Source: Variovorax beijingensis (GTDB taxonomy: Bacteria; Pseudomonadota; Gammaproteobacteria; Burkholderiales; Burkholderiaceae_C). From it: 64,000 bases of DNA. Location: contig NZ_RXFQ01000019.1 of the NCBI RefSeq assembly GCF_003951285.1, forward strand, positions 1 to 64,000. The letters run 5' to 3'. Both the position numbers and the translations under genes were made by a program. Within the stretch, counting starts at the first letter, position 1. Each line of letters starts with the position of its first letter. Shown here in pieces: positions 60,603-64,000 of this stretch. The notes under the pieces are model-generated. The model did not search any database, had not been told where the DNA came from, and worked only from the letters and a program-made list of their open reading frames with translations.

Positions 60603-61478
60603 CTAGACCTCGGAGGTGCGCAGGGAGGGCGCGGCCCTGCCCGCGAGCGTCTGGCGAAAACCGGTGGGCGTGGTGTCGAAACGCTCGCGAAACGCGGTCG
60701 AGAAATTGGCGGCGCTCGAGAACCCGACCGCCAGCGCCACCTCCTCGACGCTGAGGGCCGATTCGCCCAGCAGGCGCCGCGCCTGCGCGAGCCGCGCTTC
60801 GCGCACGAACTCGAACACCGTGCGGCCCATGTGCTCGCGAAAGATCCGCGACAGGCGCTTTTCGTGCGTGCCCACGCGCGCGGCCAGTTCCGCCAGCGCG
60901 GGCACGTTCACCAGGTCCGACATCACGAGGCGTTCGGCCGCCAGCGCCACCACGCGGTCCGGGCCGCACTTTCTCTCGTCGTCGGCCGCGGCATCTGTGC
61001 CGGAGGCAGCGGGCGACGCGCAGCACTTGCTGCCGGCCAGCACCAGGTGCACCGCGACGCGCGCCAGCACCTCCGCGGGTTCGCAGGGCTTGAGGATGTA
61101 GTCGACCGCACCTTCGCGCAGGCCCGTGAGCCTTTCTTCCACCGAGCTGGAAGCAGTCACGAAGATCACCGGGATGTGCGCCGTGGCGGGGTCGGCCTTC
61201 AGCAGGCGGCAGGTGGCAAAGCCGTCGGTGCCTCCCATGCGCACGTCCAGCAGGATCAGGTCCGGCTGCAGCGCGGTGGCACGGCGGTAGCCCTGCATCG
61301 CATCGAAGGCCAGGCTGATGCGGTGCTCCGCGCCCCGCAGCGCAGCGATGAGAAGCTGCAGTTCGTCGACGTTGTCATCGACGAGGAGGATGTGCGCGCG
61401 CCGTGGCGGCATGGTGGACCAGTAAGACATTCGCAAGCCGTTCGCTCCCCCGGTCGGGTTCGTGTTGGAGACCATCAT
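60603..61478 (-). CDS. Response regulator with AraC-type output
   Basis: 291 residues: receiver domain with D78 (LILLDVRMGGTDG) and K near 130, then a linker, and an AraC-family double helix-turn-helix (LSRIFREHMGRTVFEFVREA, RRLLGESALSVEEVALAVGF, SAANFSTAFRERFDTTPTGF). A second start at 61430 (MSYWST) is possible. It is directly upstream of the 7TMR-DISM kinase gene and forms a two-component pair. Compared with OmpR-type regulators, AraC output is unusual and suggests promoter activation. Confidence 0.9.
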   Translation of the reverse strand: MMVSNTNPTGGANGLRMSYWSTMPPRRAHILLVDDNVDELQLLIAALRGAEHRISLAFDAMQGYRRATALQPDLILLDVRMGGTDGFATCRLLKADPATAHIPVIFVTASSSVEERLTGLREGAVDYILKPCEPAEVLARVAVHLVLAGSKCCASPAASGTDAAADDERKCGPDRVVALAAERLVMSDLVNVPALAELAARVGTHEKRLSRIFREHMGRTVFEFVREARLAQARRLLGESALSVEEVALAVGFSSAANFSTAFRERFDTTPTGFRQTLAGRAAPSLRTSEV

Positions 61479-61917
61479 CCCTTCGACCGGCTGGTTGTGC
61501 CGCTGGGCGTCCAGGTGTTCCGGCCGTTCCAGATTGACCGATATGCTTTATTCATGTAACTGACCAATCCCCTCAGATCGATGCAAGGCTGCGAGGCAGC
61601 GGTGCGCCGACGACCCGTCACGCTTGCGCGTCCTGGCTTGCACCAAAGGTCATGCGACGATCGGCATCGTGCAGACAAGCCTTGTTGCATTCATGCGCAT
61701 TCCTCACCGATCCTCGCAATTTCTCATCGAATGCACGACGCTTCCGAGTGGCTTCTCGCTGTGGGAACGCGGCTTTATTGCCGTTCGGACCGACGGCGGC
61801 TGCTTGTGCAAATGCATGAAATCGATGCGCTGATTCGTGAAATGCTTCACAACCGCATCGTTGGAGGCGAGCAACGGCCGGCGGCGGCCGCTGGCCGCCT
61901 TCATGTCGCTCGGGCGG
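61479..61917. other. Intergenic region without a supported gene
   Basis: 439 bases between two minus-strand regulator genes. GC is lower and more variable than in the flanking genes. Short open frames exist on the plus strand near 61581-62081, but none reads as a plausible protein or has a good ribosome binding site. It should hold the promoter of the 60603 regulator; I see no convincing terminator or repeat. Confidence 0.5.
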
Positions 61918-62634
61918 TCAGCTCACAAGCGCGTAGCCGGTGCCGCGCACAGAGTGCAGCGGCAGGGACATGCCGAGCTTCTCGGCCTTGCGCCGGATGC
62001 GGCTGGCGATGGCGTCGATGCGATGCCCGTCGAAGTCGAACACGTCGCCGCCGAGCGCACGGATCAGTTCGTCGCGGCTGACCGCTGTGCCCTGGCGGCG
62101 AAACAGGCATCCGACGAAGGCGCGCTCGCTGGTGGTGAGCTTCATGCGGCGGCCCTCGGGGTCGCTCAGGATCCACTCCCCCTCCAGCAGCCGCCACGCA
62201 CCGGCTCGCGGCTTTTCCGCCGGCACCGGCGCGTTGGCCAACCGTGCGGCACGCAGGCGGCGGCCGATCGCGTTCAGGGTCTCGGCCAGTTCCTCCATGT
62301 GCACCGGCTTCACCATGTAGGCATCGGCGCCCTCGCGCAGGCCGACCAGTCGATCCTGGAGTTTGCCGCGAGCCGTGACAAGCACCATGCCGACGTGCGC
62401 CGCGCCACGCAGGTGGGAAACGATGGACAGCCCGCTCTCGCCAGGCAGGCCGATGTCGACCACGGCAATGTCGCATGGCGCAAGCGCAAAGGCCTTGTAG
62501 AACGCAGGCGCTGCGCAAAAGCCATGCATCTCGAAACCCAGTTCGCTCAGGACAAAGAGCATCTCCTCGCGAAAATCGCCGTCGTCCTCGACCACATAGA
62601 CGCGCAGACGCGGCGTTGAACGTGTTGGTTGCAT
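61918..62634 (-). CDS. OmpR-like response regulator
   Basis: 238 residues from MQPTRS. Receiver domain with acidic EDD near 16-18, D60 (IAVVDIGLPGESG) and the Lys in YMVKPVHME, then a winged-helix domain (LTTSERAFVGCLFRRQGTAV, HRIDAIASRIRRKAEKLG, VRGTGYALV). The frame is open to 62658 but ATG 62634 is the natural start. Divergent from the 7TMR-DISM kinase gene at 62694 by 59 bases; the two are likely partners sharing a bidirectional promoter. Confidence 0.9.
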   Translation of the reverse strand: MQPTRSTPRLRVYVVEDDGDFREEMLFVLSELGFEMHGFCAAPAFYKAFALAPCDIAVVDIGLPGESGLSIVSHLRGAAHVGMVLVTARGKLQDRLVGLREGADAYMVKPVHMEELAETLNAIGRRLRAARLANAPVPAEKPRAGAWRLLEGEWILSDPEGRRMKLTTSERAFVGCLFRRQGTAVSRDELIRALGGDVFDFDGHRIDAIASRIRRKAEKLGMSLPLHSVRGTGYALVS

Positions 62635-62693
62635 TGTGAATAGATTGTAAATTCGCACGCTTTGCAGTTGCTCGTTGCAACACCAGGCGAGCC

Positions 62694-64000
62694 ATGTATC
62701 TCTTCTCCTTCTTCTCGTCCTCCCCCTCTCGCTTTCCTCACGCCGCTTCTTTCCTTGCCGTGCTGCGGCGCTGCCTGTTCGCGTGCGCGTGCCTGTTCGC
62801 GTTGAGCGCCGGCACGCCGGCCGCGGCCCTCGTGCTGATGCCTTCCGACGGGCTCGACGATGCCGTCGCCTTCTCCGGCACGCTTGGAATGCTGCGGGAT
62901 CCGCAGGACCGATGGAGCGTCGCGGACGTGGCCGCCGAAACGCGGCGAGGCGACTTCGAGCAGCTGGAGGGGCCGCTGCAGGAGGGCTTCAGCCGCGACC
63001 CGGTGTGGCTGCGCTTCTCGCTTTCGCGCGCGCCCGAAGCGCCCGCGCGTTGGCTGTTGCGGGTGCGGCCCTCCGCGTTGAACGAACTCACCCTGTATGC
63101 GCCGGACGGGCAAGGCGGGTTCATCCAGACCGTGCTTGGCGACCGGCGTCCGTTCGCCGAGCGGGAAATTCCGGACCACAACTTCGTCTTTCCCATCGAC
63201 GTGCCCACCACCGCCAGCGAATACTTCCTGCGGCTGCGCAACGACGGGCCTCCCCTGCGGGCCGAACTCGACTTCTGGCAACCCGAGGGCTTCGAGCGTC
63301 AGCGAACGAAGGACTACACCGTCGTCGGCCTTCTGCTCGGCGCGGCCGTGCTGTCGATCTGCATGAACCTGATCTTCATGGTGTGGCTGAAGGACAGTCT
63401 CTACGGCCACTATGCGCTCTATGTCCTGTGCAGCGCCGCGATGACGATGGCCCGGCAGGGTTTCATGGCGGAGTGGTTTCTGGACGACCACCCCGCGCGG
63501 GTCGCGCAGGCCGTGCTGGTCGTGAACTGCATCTCCAACGTCGTTGCCACGGCATTCATGGCGCGCATCTTCGGCTTCCGCCACCACTGGGTGCCGGCCG
63601 CACGCTTCTTCGATCTCGTCATCGTGTTCAACACGGCCGCGCTGCTGGTCGCGCTGACCGACCATCACACCGCGATTGCGCGCTGGGTCAGCGCTGGCAG
63701 CGCCGCATCCACGCTCTTCGGCGCCCTCTTCGTTTGCTACCTGCTGATCGTCCGGCGCCAATTCCAGTACCTGCTTGCGGCATCGGCATTCTCGGTCGGC
63801 ACGGTTCTGGGCCTCTACGGCCTGCTGAAGCTGTGGCTCGGCGATCTCGTGCCGGGCGCACGGCCCGATCGGATCTACATGCTCGGCAGCCTGACGCACC
63901 TGATCCTCCTGAACATCGCCGTGGCCGACAGGACACGCCGTGCGGAACGCAACTACCGCGTCGAACGCGAGCGCGCGATGTCGATCCGGATCGAGGCCGA
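62694..64000 (+). CDS. 7TMR-DISM sensor protein, runs off the window end
   Basis: At least 435 residues, incomplete at the 3' end. A signal sequence (about 20-47) is followed by a 7TMR-DISM extracellular domain (DPVWLRFSLSRAPE; LLRVRPSALNELTLYAPDGQ) and about seven hydrophobic helices from residue 207 on (VVGLLLGAAVLSICMNLIFM and later segments), then a charged helical region (RAERNYRVERERAM) leading to the presumed kinase domain outside the window. It is likely the sensor for the divergent regulator at 61918. The same sensor type occurs in the kinase at 58293. Confidence 0.88.
   Translation, partial: MYLFSFFSSSPSRFPHAASFLAVLRRCLFACACLFALSAGTPAAALVLMPSDGLDDAVAFSGTLGMLRDPQDRWSVADVAAETRRGDFEQLEGPLQEGFSRDPVWLRFSLSRAPEAPARWLLRVRPSALNELTLYAPDGQGGFIQTVLGDRRPFAEREIPDHNFVFPIDVPTTASEYFLRLRNDGPPLRAELDFWQPEGFERQRTKDYTVVGLLLGAAVLSICMNLIFMVWLKDSLYGHYALYVLCSAAMTMARQGFMAEWFLDDHPARVAQAVLVVNCISNVVATAFMARIFGFRHHWVPAARFFDLVIVFNTAALLVALTDHHTAIARWVSAGSAASTLFGALFVCYLLIVRRQFQYLLAASAFSVGTVLGLYGLLKLWLGDLVPGARPDRIYMLGSLTHLILLNIAVADRTRRAERNYRVERERAMSIRIEA

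Noticed and set aside
61624..61833. A 69-residue plus-strand frame in the gap between two regulators
   Set aside because: No ribosome binding site, no recognisable motif and an implausible composition; the gap is better read as non-coding.
1..64000. CRISPR array, rRNA operon or complete tRNA gene
   Set aside because: No regularly spaced direct repeats, rRNA sequence or full cloverleaf was recognised; the only tRNA-like sequence is the 3' half at 12574-12621.

Overview
The window looks like chromosomal DNA of a GC-rich betaproteobacterium of the Comamonadaceae (Variovorax-like). This rests on very high GC with codon bias to match, several Bug-type tricarboxylate-transporter binding proteins, an IorAB-type molybdenum hydroxylase, NrtR control of NAD genes and a DUF2282 bufferin operon. 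The family-level assignment is inference: no rRNA gene and no complete tRNA gene is present.

Layout. 0.1-6.5 kb: a GT14-like glycosyltransferase, small proteins, a parD antitoxin with a decayed parE, LysR and MerR regulators and a carotenoid-cleavage-type oxygenase. 6.5-12.6 kb: an NAD module, nrtR - nicotinamidase-like - pncB - nadE - nadM/Nudix - ADP-ribosylglycohydrolase, with one NrtR box before nrtR and two tandem boxes before the operon. The last gene is cut off by the 3' half of a CAU-anticodon tRNA, followed by a remnant that looks like the C-terminus of the antitoxin DarG. 13-23 kb: a TctDE/QseBC-like two-component system, a TerC-family membrane protein behind 11-bp-periodic repeats, a UspA-like protein, an iron-permease-family protein, a TonB siderophore receptor with a Fur-box-like site, a wrecked YhcG/DUF1016 nuclease pseudogene, an ECF sigma factor and a tyrosine recombinase next to a 15-bp inverted repeat.

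23-33 kb is a copper region. A cusCBA-type RND efflux operon runs leftward, and a bufferin operon (DUF2282 precursor, DUF692/MNIO enzyme, DUF2063 partner, DoxX protein) runs rightward, with the remnant of a PQQ sugar dehydrogenase between them. Together they would give copper export plus periplasmic copper sequestration. 32.6-37 kb: LuxR regulator, Rieske oxygenase, Bug protein and MFS transporter, probably an aromatic or ether catabolic module, with a 22-bp near-palindrome before the MFS gene. 37-41 kb: membrane protein, DUF899 protein, beta-propeller and TPR/HTH regulator, then a truncated nucleotidyltransferase-fold gene.

41-64 kb: an isoquinoline-1-oxidoreductase-like operon with its own cytochrome c and a LysR gene; an amidohydrolase (apparent CTG start) coupled to a Bug protein; the divergent norR/hmp pair for nitric oxide; a succinate-semialdehyde-type dehydrogenase; a CBS protein; a frameshifted DJ-1/PfpI gene; a ClC channel; a peroxiredoxin divergent from an AraC regulator; an alpha/beta hydrolase; and two neighbouring 7TMR-DISM two-component systems, the second running off the window end.

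Two things stand out: the complete bufferin operon back to back with cus, and the NAD operon whose terminal ADP-ribosylglycohydrolase was broken by an apparent tRNA-targeting integration event. The window also carries an unusual number of broken genes: parE, ADP-ribosylglycohydrolase, darG, yhcG, PQQ dehydrogenase, nucleotidyltransferase and pfpI.
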